Positions 28,844 to 39,000 of a stretch of 64,000 bases of DNA are shown one piece after another. The stretch's first letter is position 1. Every line of letters starts with the position of its first letter. Origin of the DNA: Reichenbachiella ulvae (GTDB taxonomy: Bacteria; Bacteroidota; Bacteroidia; Cytophagales; Cyclobacteriaceae). The notes under the pieces are model-generated. The model was not told where the DNA came from. It saw only the letters and a program-made list of their open reading frames with translations, and searched no databases. The stretch covers positions 3,286,001-3,350,000 of the forward strand of contig NZ_JAOYOD010000001.1 in the NCBI RefSeq assembly GCF_025833875.1, given 5' to 3'. The position numbers were made by a program, and so were the translations under genes.

Positions 28844-29486
28844 ATTGTAACAATCCTTGCATCAGGGTCTGCTTCACCAACCCGGCTGTATTCTTTACTC
28901 GCAGTTTTGATAGCAAATTTTTTCGATGCGTATTGACCGTATGCTGAGAGATAAATAGTTCCTCCGCAATCTGTTGAGCTGTGTACTCCTCCACTATCAG
29001 TGCTAGTATCTCCCTTTCCCTTTTGCTCAATTCTACTTTTGGCTTCTCATCCGGAACCACTGCAAACAAACTCCTGGTATATTTTTCCTGAACCTCCTCA
29101 GAAAAATATTTCTCCCCCTGAAACACTTTTTTTATCCCATGAACCAACTCCTCTTTTTCAGCATTTTTCAATACATATCCCTCCACCTGTGCAGAAATCA
29201 ATTGATGAATAGTAGCCGGATCGCTATGGGTGCTAAGTACTAGTACCTTCGTGTTGGGCAATTCTTTTTTGATGTACTGACTGAGTTGGATCCCATCCAC
29301 TCCCGGCATACTGACATCCGTTAAGACCACATCGATGGGTTGTCCTTCTAACAATTGAATGGCCTCTTCTCCTGAACTAACGGTATCAACCACCTCTATT
29401 TCCTCCTGATCTTTCAAAATGGAATGAAGCCCTTGCAAAAACATTTTGTGATCATCTACTATCAGTATCCTAATTCCTTCCTTCAT
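28842..29486 (-). CDS. NarL/LuxR-family response regulator
   Basis: 214 residues: receiver domain (1-120) with DD at 11-12, phospho-acceptor D57 in VLTDVSMPG, and a conserved lysine in VLKNAEKEE; a LuxR-type HTH (about 148-214) with LSKREREILALI and FISQHTVNTHRKNLLSKL. Its start overlaps the stop of the upstream kinase by 4 bp (ATGA), so the two form a matched pair. Confidence 0.93.
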   Translation of the reverse strand: MKEGIRILIVDDHKMFLQGLHSILKDQEEIEVVDTVSSGEEAIQLLEGQPIDVVLTDVSMPGVDGIQLSQYIKKELPNTKVLVLSTHSDPATIHQLISAQVEGYVLKNAEKEELVHGIKKVFQGEKYFSEEVQEKYTRSLFAVVPDEKPKVELSKREREILALIVEEYTAQQIAEELFISQHTVNTHRKNLLSKLRVKNTAGLVKQTLMQGLLQ

Positions 29487-31501
29487 GTCATCATAGCGTT
29501 TGGTTCCTTTGTATTCAGAGGTTGTGGCAATGGCCAGTCTACGCTCACGATGGTTCCTCTTCCTATCTGTGAGTCGATGTGCAACCGTCCATTCAGCACT
29601 TTCACCCGTTGTTTGATATTGTCCAATCCAATGCCGTTCAAGCGCCTGGACCTATCAAAACCTCTTCCATTATCCTCAACCATCATATTGATCTCCTCCT
29701 CATTTTGCGTCAGAGCTACTTCTGCATAGCTGGCTCTGGAGTGCTTCATCACATTGGATACCAATTCTTGCAACACGCGATACATGTCTATTTTGTATTG
29801 GTCAGGCAGATAGTTGAGTGACAAATCCCTCGAAGCAATAAACTTAATCTCCAGACCTTCTAACGCACTAGATCTACTCTCGACAAAATCCCTTAGTAAA
29901 TAAACAAATGGTGCATTCAGTACTTTGGTAGTGCTCAGGTCATGTGACAGGGTTCTCACTTCATTGTAGGTCGAATCTACTTCTTGAATCAATTCCTCTA
30001 TGCCTGTTTGTTGACCCTTTAGCTGATTCAATTGCAATTTGATTCCGGCCAGTGTTCCCGCCACGCCATCATGCAGCTCTCGGGCTATTCTCTTACGCTC
30101 ATTTTCCTGGCCCTCCAGGCTCGACCTTATGTTTTGTATCTCTCCCTCTTTCAGAATTTCCTGGATAGTTCTCTGATTGATCTCTTCATTCTTCTGAGTC
30201 AGAATCTCCTTATTCTTCAACTTTTGAGAATAATTCTGAATCACTACCACTACCAATATCAAAAGCAGAGCACTACCAAAAACCGCTACATTTCGAATCA
30301 ATTTCTCCTTCTCAATTACAGCGTCATTCAAGGCTTGCTCGGATTGCAGCATAGATATTTCCTTTTCCTTCTTTTCTGCCTCATATTTAGCCAGCAGTTC
30401 TTCTATCTGATAATTCTTCTCCAGCGTAAAAAGGCTGTCCTTCATCTGCAAATGCTGAAAAAGATAGTCATAGGCTTGCTGATACCGACCCGCTCCGGCT
30501 TCATTAAAGGCCAGATTGGCGATGATAAACAAGAGGTCGTCAGAATTGATTTGCTCGGCAATGGCACGACTCTTCTTGTGATTGACTCGTGCAGAATCAT
30601 ATTGCCCCATTTCGAAATAAATCAAGCCAAGTTTGTTGTAAGACACCAGCAACAATGGCCAGGCTTCCTTTTTCTGTAATGACCTCAAGGCTTCCTTTTC
30701 ATATTCCAAAGCCTTGTCAAGTTTCCCCATATTCAGATATAGAGAGGCGATCATTCCCATGGTATAAGTAAACCCGTCCCAATCTTCATTTTTCCTTTGT
30801 AGCTCGAGGCTTTGTTTGAAATAACCCAGGGATTTGTCATAGGCCTCTCGTTTGGATTCTAGCATCCCAAGGTTGCCCAAAACCACGGCTTTGATAAAAT
30901 CTGAGGGTTCCAGTTTCAGGCATTTGAAGTAATAATCTCGTGCCATTTCGTAATGATCCTGCTCGAAATGTATGGTACCAATGTTATTGCTAATCCTTAT
31001 TTCTTGCTCCACGAAACCCTCCAATTCCGCAATTTCCAGTCCTTTGGAATAATTATCTAGACTAGCCACCAAATCTCCAAGGAATCTAAACGTTGAGCCG
31101 AGCTGTTTGTAGCTCATCATCAATCCATGTGGGTTGCCCAAAAGCTCATATACCTCTTTGGATAGAACAAAGGCCTTCACTGCCTTTTGCCCTTGTCCAG
31201 TTGTCAGGTACACCTCCCCTTTTTGAAAGGCAGTTTTAGCCATTCCTGCTTTGTAGCTAACCTTTTGACTCAGTCGAAAAGCTGAATCCAATAAAAGAAG
31301 AGAAGAATCCGAATGGACCCCTTCTTGCTTTGATGATTCAATGAAGGAATCTACCAGGGATTCGACCATTCGAGGCAAGTCGTACGGCAAAGCCTCCACA
31401 CGGCTCACCATACTGATTAACACAACTACCAAACCAATTGCCCACTTGCTGATTAACTCTCTCTTCATTGCTGGCAGCAAATATAACAGCCCCAAGTTCA
31501 T
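29483..31501 (-). CDS. NarL-type sensor histidine kinase with TPR domain
   Basis: 672 residues. An N-terminal hydrophobic signal/anchor (ISKWAIGLVVVLISMVS) and TPR repeats (about 60-360) lead to a coiled coil, one membrane helix (about 405-423), a HisKA_3 domain with H477 in RIARELHDGVAGTL, and a HATPase domain with NVMKHS and DNGRGFD. The start may be the ATG 11 codons in (MKRELISKWA), which leaves a cleaner signal peptide. Its TPR region is not the same as those of the kinases at 8590-12565. Partner regulator is encoded by the overlapping downstream gene. Confidence 0.92.
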   Translation of the reverse strand: MNLGLLYLLPAMKRELISKWAIGLVVVLISMVSRVEALPYDLPRMVESLVDSFIESSKQEGVHSDSSLLLLDSAFRLSQKVSYKAGMAKTAFQKGEVYLTTGQGQKAVKAFVLSKEVYELLGNPHGLMMSYKQLGSTFRFLGDLVASLDNYSKGLEIAELEGFVEQEIRISNNIGTIHFEQDHYEMARDYYFKCLKLEPSDFIKAVVLGNLGMLESKREAYDKSLGYFKQSLELQRKNEDWDGFTYTMGMIASLYLNMGKLDKALEYEKEALRSLQKKEAWPLLLVSYNKLGLIYFEMGQYDSARVNHKKSRAIAEQINSDDLLFIIANLAFNEAGAGRYQQAYDYLFQHLQMKDSLFTLEKNYQIEELLAKYEAEKKEKEISMLQSEQALNDAVIEKEKLIRNVAVFGSALLLILVVVVIQNYSQKLKNKEILTQKNEEINQRTIQEILKEGEIQNIRSSLEGQENERKRIARELHDGVAGTLAGIKLQLNQLKGQQTGIEELIQEVDSTYNEVRTLSHDLSTTKVLNAPFVYLLRDFVESRSSALEGLEIKFIASRDLSLNYLPDQYKIDMYRVLQELVSNVMKHSRASYAEVALTQNEEEINMMVEDNGRGFDRSRRLNGIGLDNIKQRVKVLNGRLHIDSQIGRGTIVSVDWPLPQPLNTKEPNAMMT

Positions 31502-31617
31502 GAAGCACGCTCATTGACATCACTAAAAATGGTGAATCTTTCATTTACCATTTTGTGGCGATGCATAAGATGGGGCTGGCCGCTAACCTTGCATTGTATT
31601 ATTTAACAAACAAAACA

Positions 31618-32313
31618 ATGATCAAACAAATTACTAAAATCAGCTTAACGATTGTGGTTTTGACATTAGCACTATTGTCAGAATCAAAGGCACAGAAATT
31701 AGACAAATTCGGTAGCTCTACTGAAAAATCAGTAGGTCCCAAAACCATCAGAGTACCTTATACAGATGTGATCTCATATCTGGGATACGCAGCTCCGGGC
31801 AACGAAGACGCAGTAGTAGACGACAAAAAATTCTATTACATCTACATCTGGGTTCCGGCTGTGGCACCAGAATTAGGAGTCAGAATGATGTCTCCAGTTG
31901 GAAATACAAAAATCAAAAATGCACTTGAGTCTGCAGACTTTCAAGACCAAAAGGGCAGCAAGGATTACTTTGATACATACATCACATTGGAGAGATCTGA
32001 TATCGTGTCAAAAGACAATATCAATCAAAATGCAGTAGACAATGCAAACTGGGTTGTTTTGGAAAGAAACGATGACAGTAGCGAAATGCCAAAGCAGCCA
32101 AGCGGAAGCAGCTATAATTCTCTTTTGAGATATAAAAGTGAAGCCAGCAATCCGGCAAAAGCGCTGACTGTTGGTCTGTACAGAGTTGGATTCACCACTT
32201 ACAAACGAGGTGAAGTAAACGGAACATTCCTTGCAGAAGTAGCCGCTCCTATCAAACTCCCAGGTGTAGCCATGGCTAAGACCCTGGATGAGCTAAACGA
32301 GCAATTGAAATAA
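31618..32313 (+). CDS. LipL32-like exported protein
   Basis: 231 residues from the ATG at 31618; the upstream extension of the frame is not signal-like. A signal peptide ends near ESKA/QK at residue 25, with no lipobox cysteine. The mature protein matches the Leptospira outer-surface lipoprotein LipL32 along its length as remembered from the family: a VPYTDVISYLGY block (47-57), YYIYIWVPAVAPELGVRM (73-90) and MSPVG, YFDT..LER (117-126), YNSLLRYK (166-173) and GLYRVGFTTYKRGEVNGTF (186-204). The poly-aspartate loop of LipL32 is reduced to NDDSSE. Function unknown; a surface or periplasmic binding role is inferred from LipL32. It is monocistronic with its own hairpin downstream. Confidence 0.82.
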   Translation: MIKQITKISLTIVVLTLALLSESKAQKLDKFGSSTEKSVGPKTIRVPYTDVISYLGYAAPGNEDAVVDDKKFYYIYIWVPAVAPELGVRMMSPVGNTKIKNALESADFQDQKGSKDYFDTYITLERSDIVSKDNINQNAVDNANWVVLERNDDSSEMPKQPSGSSYNSLLRYKSEASNPAKALTVGLYRVGFTTYKRGEVNGTFLAEVAAPIKLPGVAMAKTLDELNEQLK

Positions 32314-32327
32314 TTTCCAACAAATAT

Positions 32328-32355
32328 GGCCTGATCCTCTGGGGTCAGGCCCTCT
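32328..32355 (+). terminator. Intrinsic terminator after the LipL32-like gene
   Basis: A 7-bp stem GGCCTGA / TCAGGCC with a short loop is followed by CTCTTTC. The U-tail is weak, so efficiency is uncertain. Confidence 0.55.
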
Positions 32356-32368
32356 TTCATTTATTGAC

Positions 32369-32767
32369 ATGACCGAAAGCACCATTTCTATCGTATTGGG
32401 AACTTTGACGATTCTCGTTTTACTTGCCAAAAGACTCTTTCCTTCTATTCAAAACAACATTTTACTTCTTTGTCAGGGCATCATCAGTGTTTGCTTTTGT
32501 GCCATTGGACTCTACCATTTTTTAGCAGACATCATGGCTTATCAAATTTCAGGACTTGCCCTAACCCAACAAGACCTGATGGCCAACTTATGCGACATAT
32601 TGGTCATCGCGCTAGGTGTGGTCATACTCAACGACTCCATATTAGCCATGAACTATCAAAAACTTAATTTGGAGAACCAACCCAGTCACTGGATGTTCAA
32701 AACCAAACAATTCATGTTGAGTATTGCTTGCGTGCTGGCAGGACTATATGATGTTTATGCGATCTAA
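32369..32767 (+). CDS. Small four-helix membrane protein, function unknown
   Basis: 132 residues with four predicted membrane helices: near residues 5-20, 30-58, 70-92 and 112-130. No motif recognised. It lies 55 bp after the LipL32-like gene across a hairpin and converges on a thioredoxin gene 7 bp away. Confidence 0.65.
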   Translation: MTESTISIVLGTLTILVLLAKRLFPSIQNNILLLCQGIISVCFCAIGLYHFLADIMAYQISGLALTQQDLMANLCDILVIALGVVILNDSILAMNYQKLNLENQPSHWMFKTKQFMLSIACVLAGLYDVYAI

Positions 32768-32774
32768 ATTTGGA

Positions 32775-33203
32775 TCAATTCAGTTCATCCAAAGAATTCA
32801 TAAAATCATTGCTTTTCAGATAGCCTACGATCTTTTGATGGGACTGAAGATCTGAACTAAATACAACCATGGTTGGAAGTCCTTCTATGGCCACTTGTTG
32901 AGCCAGTTCCTTTGCTGTGATAGCCTTGTCTCCGAAAACAAAACGTTGCGGGCTATCAAAATCCAACTTCACAGCATAAAACTCCTTGTTCATTCGCTCA
33001 GCCACTTCCTTATCCGAAAAGGTGGTTCTGTCCATCTTTTTGCACCATCCGCACCACTCAGCAGTGAAGTCGATAAAAATCGGGCGACTATCTGAGGTAT
33101 TCAATTTTTGCGCCTCCTCCAGCGTGTACCAGTTCATCTCCTGAGCCTGAGTAGCCCATGTCAACCCTAACAGTAGAGTAAGGCTCATTAATACTTTTTT
33201 CAT
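32775..33203 (-). CDS. Exported thioredoxin-fold protein
   Basis: 142 residues from the ATG at 33203 (MKKVLMSLTLLLGLTWATQA signal peptide); the frame extends upstream without a signal. A thioredoxin-like domain has the redox motif AEWCGWCKKM (C51, C54) and cis-proline segment IEGLPTMVVF. The CGWC motif with following KKM matches the DUF255/thioredoxin_7 type periplasmic disulfide-handling proteins. Role inferred: periplasmic thiol-disulfide exchange. Confidence 0.87.
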   Translation of the reverse strand: MKKVLMSLTLLLGLTWATQAQEMNWYTLEEAQKLNTSDSRPIFIDFTAEWCGWCKKMDRTTFSDKEVAERMNKEFYAVKLDFDSPQRFVFGDKAITAKELAQQVAIEGLPTMVVFSSDLQSHQKIVGYLKSNDFMNSLDELN

Positions 33204-33341
33204 GTTTCTTATTTTATTGGGTGAATAACGTTGCAACTGCATTTCTATTGATAAAGTTCGAATGAAAATCCGAAAATCCATCAATCGGTCGTATTTTTCG
33301 CTCCCAAGCGATTAATTTAACACTCTGAATCGTTCAAGCTT

Positions 33342-34103
33342 ATGTACATCAATCTTTCCGGACTCAACGTACTCGTGACAGGTGCCAGTCGAGGAATCGG
33401 CAAAGCCATCGCCTCTAAACTGGCAGAGGCTGGAGCTACCATTGCTGTTCATTACAACAAAAACATGCGCGAAGCTGAAAATCTCGCACATGTCCTCGGC
33501 AATGAATCCAGAGCTTTTCAGGCGGATCTATCCCAGCCCGATGATGCCGCTAACCTTTTTGATCGGGTGATTCTGGAGATGGGAAGTATCGAAATATTGG
33601 TCAACAATGCAGGTGTCGCCATCCCCGCAGACATAGATGCAAAAGAATCTGATTGGATCAATAGCTGGAACACCAATATCCAGGTCAATTTGACCTCCAG
33701 CGGTATTCTTTGCAAAAAAATCATCGAGCACTTCCTCAAAAGAAATTCGGCAGGTAGAATCATCAACATCAGCTCCAGAGCGGCTTTTCGTGGAGATACT
33801 GCAGAGTACATGGCCTATGCTGCATCCAAAGCTGGCCTGGTAGCCCTCACTCGCACCATCGCGCGGGCTTATGGCAAACAAGGCATCAAAGCTTTCAATA
33901 TCGCACCAGGGTTTGTCAAAACAGATATGGCCATCGGGATCATGGAAAAATATGGAACAGAGCACGCCTCTTCGGACATCGCACTGGAGCGAATGACCGA
34001 ACCAAAAGACATTGCGCCTTTAGTAACCTTTTTGGCAAGTGGGATGGCAGATCATGCTACCGGTAGCACCATAGATGTAAATGCCGGCAGCTACGTGCAC
34101 TAA
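33342..34103 (+). CDS. SDR-family oxidoreductase, FabG-like
   Basis: 253 residues, classical SDR: cofactor motif TGASRGIGKAIA, NNAGVAIP, catalytic serine in INISSRAAF, and YAASKAG with tyrosine and lysine. The C-terminus GSTIDVNAGSYVH is typical of FabG relatives. Reduces a 3-oxoacyl or other carbonyl with NAD(P)H; the substrate is unknown because no fatty-acid genes are adjacent. Confidence 0.88.
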   Translation: MYINLSGLNVLVTGASRGIGKAIASKLAEAGATIAVHYNKNMREAENLAHVLGNESRAFQADLSQPDDAANLFDRVILEMGSIEILVNNAGVAIPADIDAKESDWINSWNTNIQVNLTSSGILCKKIIEHFLKRNSAGRIINISSRAAFRGDTAEYMAYAASKAGLVALTRTIARAYGKQGIKAFNIAPGFVKTDMAIGIMEKYGTEHASSDIALERMTEPKDIAPLVTFLASGMADHATGSTIDVNAGSYVH

Positions 34104-34216
34104 TCTACTCCTATCACCAAAAACAAAAAGAGCAATAAGACCAACATAAAAACATAAAGGAACAGGTCGTTTCTAAAGTACTTTTTGTACTTGCTATAAA
34201 ATTCTCTCAGATTCAA
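34100..34216 (-). CDS. Possible 38-residue single-span membrane protein
   Basis: From a TTG at 34216 the frame encodes a basic head (NLREFYSKYKKYFRND), a strongly hydrophobic helix (LFLYVFMLVLLLFLFLVIG) and stop. The positive-inside layout and the overlap of its end with the SDR stop codon make it plausible as a real small membrane protein. It has no ATG and no homologue I recognise. Confidence 0.4.
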   Translation of the reverse strand: MNLREFYSKYKKYFRNDLFLYVFMLVLLLFLFLVIGVD

Positions 34217-34287
34217 TTGCTATTAGATTTTCGCTAACAATAGTTTGACGCTTTGATATGCAAGCTTAATTATATCTGGTATAGAAA

Positions 34288-34317
34288 TTTGGGATAGGTT
34301 TTACTTTTTTACCTTTG
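34288..34317 (+). promoter_or_regulatory. Bacteroidota-type promoter for P5C dehydrogenase
   Basis: TTTG (34288-34291) is separated by 18 bp from TACCTTTG (34310-34317), an exact TAnnTTTG -7 box, 37 bp before the ATG at 34354. Confidence 0.65.
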
Positions 34318-34353
34318 CAGTCCAATAAGGAACAAACATTAAACAAAAAAGAT

Positions 34354-35985
34354 ATGCCCAAAGGAATATTTCAGGTGCCTACACCTATAAATGAACCTGT
34401 AAAGTCATACCAGGCCGGTAGCCCGGAAAAAATCGCATTGAAAGCAGCAGTAGCTCAGATGCGAAGCGAAGAAATAGATGTACCGATGTACATCGGAGCT
34501 GAAAAAGTCACTACCGACGAAAAAGTGAGAATGGCCCCTCCTTATGATCACAAACATACGCTGGGTTATTTCAACCGTGGAGACGAAGGTCATGTGGAGC
34601 AAGCGGTAAACGCGGCTCTTGGCGCTAAAGAAGCCTGGCAAAACCTGTCATGGGAGCACCGTGCAAGTATTTTCTTGAAAGCAGCTGATTTGTTAGCGGG
34701 TCCTTACAGAGCCAAAATCAATGCTGCAACTATGCTCGCTCAGTCTAAAAATGCTTTCCAGGCAGAGATTGATTCAGCTTGTGAATTCATCGACTTCTTG
34801 CGTTTCAACGCGCACTACATGACGCAGATCTATAGCGAACAGCCTAACTCAGCGCCAGGTATGTGGAACCGTTTGGAGCACAGACCATTGGAAGGATTCG
34901 TATTTGCTATCACTCCATTCAACTTTACTGCCATCGCAGGGAACCTACCATGTGCTCCGGCTATGATGGGTAACACCGTAGTATGGAAACCAGCAGATAC
35001 CCAAGTGTATTCTGCTAGAGTCATCATGGAAGTACTGAGAGAAGCAGGTCTGCCAGACGGTGTGATCAACTTGATTTATACCGATGGGCCTGTAGCTGGA
35101 GAGGTAATCTTCAAACACAGAGATTTTGCTGGCCTTCACTTCACAGGTAGTACGGCCGTATTCCAACATCTATGGAAAACCATCGGAGAAAACATCTCTA
35201 TGTACAGAACCTACCCAAGAATCGTAGGGGAAACAGGCGGTAAAGACTTTATCATCGCGCACAAATCTGCCAATCCAAAAGCTTTGGCTACTGGTATCGT
35301 CAGAGGTGCATTCGAATTTCAGGGACAGAAATGTAGTGCCGCATCCAGAGCTTACATTCCTAACAACATTTGGGAAGAGACCAAAGGCTACATCGTTGAG
35401 GACTTGAAGTCAGTCAAAATGGGATCACCAGAAGATTTCACCAATTTCGTGAATGCTGTGATCGACGAACGTGCTTTTGACAAAATCGCAGGATTCATCG
35501 ACAAGGTGAAAGAAAGCAACATGGCTGAAATCATCTCTGGTGGTGGATATGACAAGTCTAAAGGCTACTTCATCGAACCAACAGTAGTGGTGACTCAGGA
35601 CCCGATGTTCCTGACGATGTGTGAAGAAATCTTTGGGCCAGTGATCACGATTTATATTTACAACCCTGAGCATTTCGAAGAAGCGCTAGAGCTAGTGGAC
35701 AAAACTTCTGACTATGCACTGACTGGTGCGATCTTCTCGGATGACAGATATGCCATCGAGCTGGCGACTAAGAAACTAGTCAACTGCGCAGGTAACTTCT
35801 ACATCAACGACAAGCCTACAGGTGCTGTTGTAGGTCAGCAACCATTCGGAGGCGCCAGAGGTTCTGGTACCAACGATAAGGCAGGTTCCGTACTCAACTT
35901 GTTGAGATGGGTATCTCCTCGTACGATCAAGGAGACCTTCAACCCTCCGACAGATTACAGATATCCGTTTATGGAAGAAAAATAA
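34354..35985 (+). CDS. pruA: L-glutamate gamma-semialdehyde (1-pyrroline-5-carboxylate) dehydrogenase
   Basis: 543 residues from the ATG at 34354 (MPKGIFQVP), the usual Bacteroidota start; the promoter -7 box overlaps the upstream TTG, excluding it. An aldehyde dehydrogenase with FAITPFNFTAIAGNLP, FTGSTAVF, catalytic E293 in VGETGGKD, and nucleophile C327 in FQGQKCSAASR. The length and the LRWVSPRTIKE C-terminus match the single-domain P5CDH. It oxidises P5C to glutamate in proline/arginine breakdown. It is monocistronic: promoter in front, strong terminator behind. Confidence 0.95.
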   Translation: MPKGIFQVPTPINEPVKSYQAGSPEKIALKAAVAQMRSEEIDVPMYIGAEKVTTDEKVRMAPPYDHKHTLGYFNRGDEGHVEQAVNAALGAKEAWQNLSWEHRASIFLKAADLLAGPYRAKINAATMLAQSKNAFQAEIDSACEFIDFLRFNAHYMTQIYSEQPNSAPGMWNRLEHRPLEGFVFAITPFNFTAIAGNLPCAPAMMGNTVVWKPADTQVYSARVIMEVLREAGLPDGVINLIYTDGPVAGEVIFKHRDFAGLHFTGSTAVFQHLWKTIGENISMYRTYPRIVGETGGKDFIIAHKSANPKALATGIVRGAFEFQGQKCSAASRAYIPNNIWEETKGYIVEDLKSVKMGSPEDFTNFVNAVIDERAFDKIAGFIDKVKESNMAEIISGGGYDKSKGYFIEPTVVVTQDPMFLTMCEEIFGPVITIYIYNPEHFEEALELVDKTSDYALTGAIFSDDRYAIELATKKLVNCAGNFYINDKPTGAVVGQQPFGGARGSGTNDKAGSVLNLLRWVSPRTIKETFNPPTDYRYPFMEEK

Positions 35986-35992
35986 TGATAGA

Positions 35993-36020
35993 AAAAGGCC
36001 GCTGATGCGGCCTTTTTTAT
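35993..36020 (+). terminator. Intrinsic terminator after pruA
   Basis: AAAAAGGCCGC, loop TGAT and GCGGCCTTTTTT form an ideal GC stem and U-tail. Confidence 0.9.
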
Positions 36021-36092
36021 TTTATTTACTTTTACAGACAATCTTTCCGACCTTCTTTTGGCAGGTGTAGGTTTTACCCTTTATATTCAGAT

Positions 36093-39000
36093 TTGAATTC
36101 AAATCAACGCAGGGTGAGGCAATTGGGAAAGAGCACAATCGATACGATACAAACAGGCAAATTAAACTCCATACTTTTTTCGTTTATACTATCTCTGCTC
36201 TTCGCTCAGAACAGCTGGAGCCAAGACCGAACCTTCAAACTAGACTATCTCGGCGATGATGAAGGTCTCTCCCAAAACACCATCAATTGCATCATACAGG
36301 ACAAACTCGGTTACATTTGGTTCGGTACTCAGGATGGCCTCAACCGATACAATGGCTATGAATTCGAAATTTTCAGACATGATGAAGCTGATAGCAGTAG
36401 CATTAGCGACAATTTTGTACTGGGTATAGATGCCGATGCAAGGGGCAATCTCTGGATCGCTACTCGAGGGGGCGGACTCAACTTCTTTGACATTCGCACC
36501 GAAAAGTTTTCACACTACGTACATGACCCGAGCAACTCCAATTCCATCAGCAACAACCGACTGAGAACAACGCTGGTAGACCGAAAAGGAAATATCTGGA
36601 TCGGAAGCAGAGGAGGCGGACTTAATAGGTATAATCCGACAAGTAAGACTTTCACTCGCTACAGGCATAGCGACGATCCTAATTCCCTTGCGGGTGACGA
36701 GGTTTACTGTCTATTCGAAGATCAAAAAGGCGTCATCTGGATTGGAACAAGTCAGGGTCTCAATCGGTACCAGGAGAGCAATGACAACTTTATCACTTAT
36801 CTACCGGGGACCTACATTCGAGGCATCATAGAGGACCACAAGAAACGTCTCTGGATCGGATCATTCGGCAAGGGTCTCATTTTGTTCAATCGTGAATCAG
36901 GGCAGTCCAGCAGCTACCTACATCAGCCCGACAACCCCAAAAGCCTTAGTAGCAATCAGATCATGTCGCTACTCGAAGATGACAATCACAATTTATGGGT
37001 GGGAACTCACGGGGGCCACCTCAATCTTTTCAATCCTGAGCAAAACAGTTTTCAAAATCTGCAAGTCATCTCGCCCAATGTGAGGACACTGTATCAGGAT
37101 CAAAGCAAGACCCTATGGATCGGAACCCGATGGGGCATCAACAAAGTCAACCGTCAAAAACAAAAATTCAGTCATTATAGAAATTCGGAAGTCAATCCTA
37201 ACCTACTCACCAGTAACAGTATTTTCACAGTCTTAAAGGACACTGATGACCGCTACTGGATCGGCTCCTTCGAAAAGGGCTTGACTCTGATCGATGAAAA
37301 AAATAGACTGAACCTCAAGTTCACGAAATCATCTGGAAGTGGGCTGCAAGGAGACAAAATGAGAAGCCTCTTTCAGGATTCTCAGGGCAATATTTGGGCA
37401 GGAACCAGAGAAAATGGCCTCTATCTCTATCATGAGCAAACTCAAAAGATGATCCCTTATCCCATCATGGGAAGACAAAAGATCTCTGTCAATCAAATAT
37501 TTGAAGACAGTAAAAATGACCTTTGGTTCTGCACCTTCAACGGGCTCTTTCATTTCGATCCTGACACGAAAAAATTCACACACTACGAAAAAGAAGATGA
37601 CAGGTCTAGCCTCCACAGCAATGCCACCTGGTCAATTCGTGAAGACCAGAATGGCAAATATTACATTGGGCTCTACGCAGCAGGCTTTGACATATTCGAC
37701 CCTAAAAGTCACACCTTCACTCATTTTGAAAAGGACGTCAATGATCCCAGCAGTCTGGCCAACGATGGTGTCTCCGAAGTTTTCGTCGATTCCAAAAACA
37801 GAATTTGGGTAGCCATCTATGGAGGTGGGCTAGACTATTTTGATCCTGAGACCGAAAAATTCACGCACTACTCCCGCAACGAAGGGTTAGCCAATACCGC
37901 GCTCTATGGAATACTCGAGGACGAGAAAGGACATCTCTGGATGAGTCACAACCTGGGCATATCCGTTTTCGATCCGGAAACCAAAAAATTTACCAATTAC
38001 AGCAAAGACGATGGTCTCTTTGGCCATGAGTTCAACTCCTCTGCCTATTTCAAAGCCCATGACAATGAAATGCTTTTTGGTGGAATGGAGGGTTTATTGA
38101 TGATCAACCCAGACAAATTAGAATCTATCGAAGACCTACCCAGGGTCATGATCAACCAGTTTTCGTTGTACAACAAGGAAGTCGAACCTGGCAAAGGCGG
38201 CGTACTGGATAGCTTGATCGAATTCGATCATCAGATCACTCTGGACCACAACCAAAACTACCTTTCGTTTAGGTTCGTAGCACTCAACTATGTCAATGCC
38301 AATAACAGCCGATACCAATACAAACTCATCGGTTTTGACAAGCAATGGGTCGAAGCATCCAACGACCGAACGGCCAAATACACCAATCTACCCCCGGGCA
38401 ACTACACATTCAAAGTCAGGAGTACACTCAATGGACAATTCGAAAACTATACGACCGATCAGATTCGATTGACGATACTGACGCCCTGGTGGAAAAAAGA
38501 ATGGTTCATGGGGCTCTGCGTCCTATCCATTTTCGGACTGCTTTGGTCAGGTTACAGCTATCGCACTCACGCCATCAAAAAGAAGAACATAGCACTAGAA
38601 AACACAATCAAGGAGAGAACCAAAGAAATCGCCGAACAAAAGGAAATGCTAGCCAGTCAAAATCTGGAACTCCGCCAGCTCAACAAAGAAAAAAATGACC
38701 TGATCGGCATGGTCGCCCATGATCTCCGCACTCCTCTCAACAACATCAAAGGACTGGTATCGCTGATCGAAATATCCGAAGACTCCCTCAGTGAGGAAAC
38801 AGAGGAAAGCATACAATTGATCCATGAATCGACCGATCGCTTGCGTGGTATGATCACCAAAACGCTGGATGTAAACGCCATAGAAGCCAGGACGATCAAC
38901 CTTAAAAAATCCTACTTCGAAATCAATGAACTGCTGAAAGAAGTCGCCTACAATTTTCGACCTATTTCGCAATCCAAAAAAATCGAAATCCTATTAGAAC

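Noticed and set aside
30032..30679. 215-residue open frame on the plus strand
   Set aside because: Antisense to the TPR kinase at 29483; leucine/isoleucine-rich from reverse reading of coiled-coil codons.
34315..34353. TTG start of P5C dehydrogenase
   Set aside because: It overlaps the promoter -7 box TACCTTTG, so it would not be transcribed in full.
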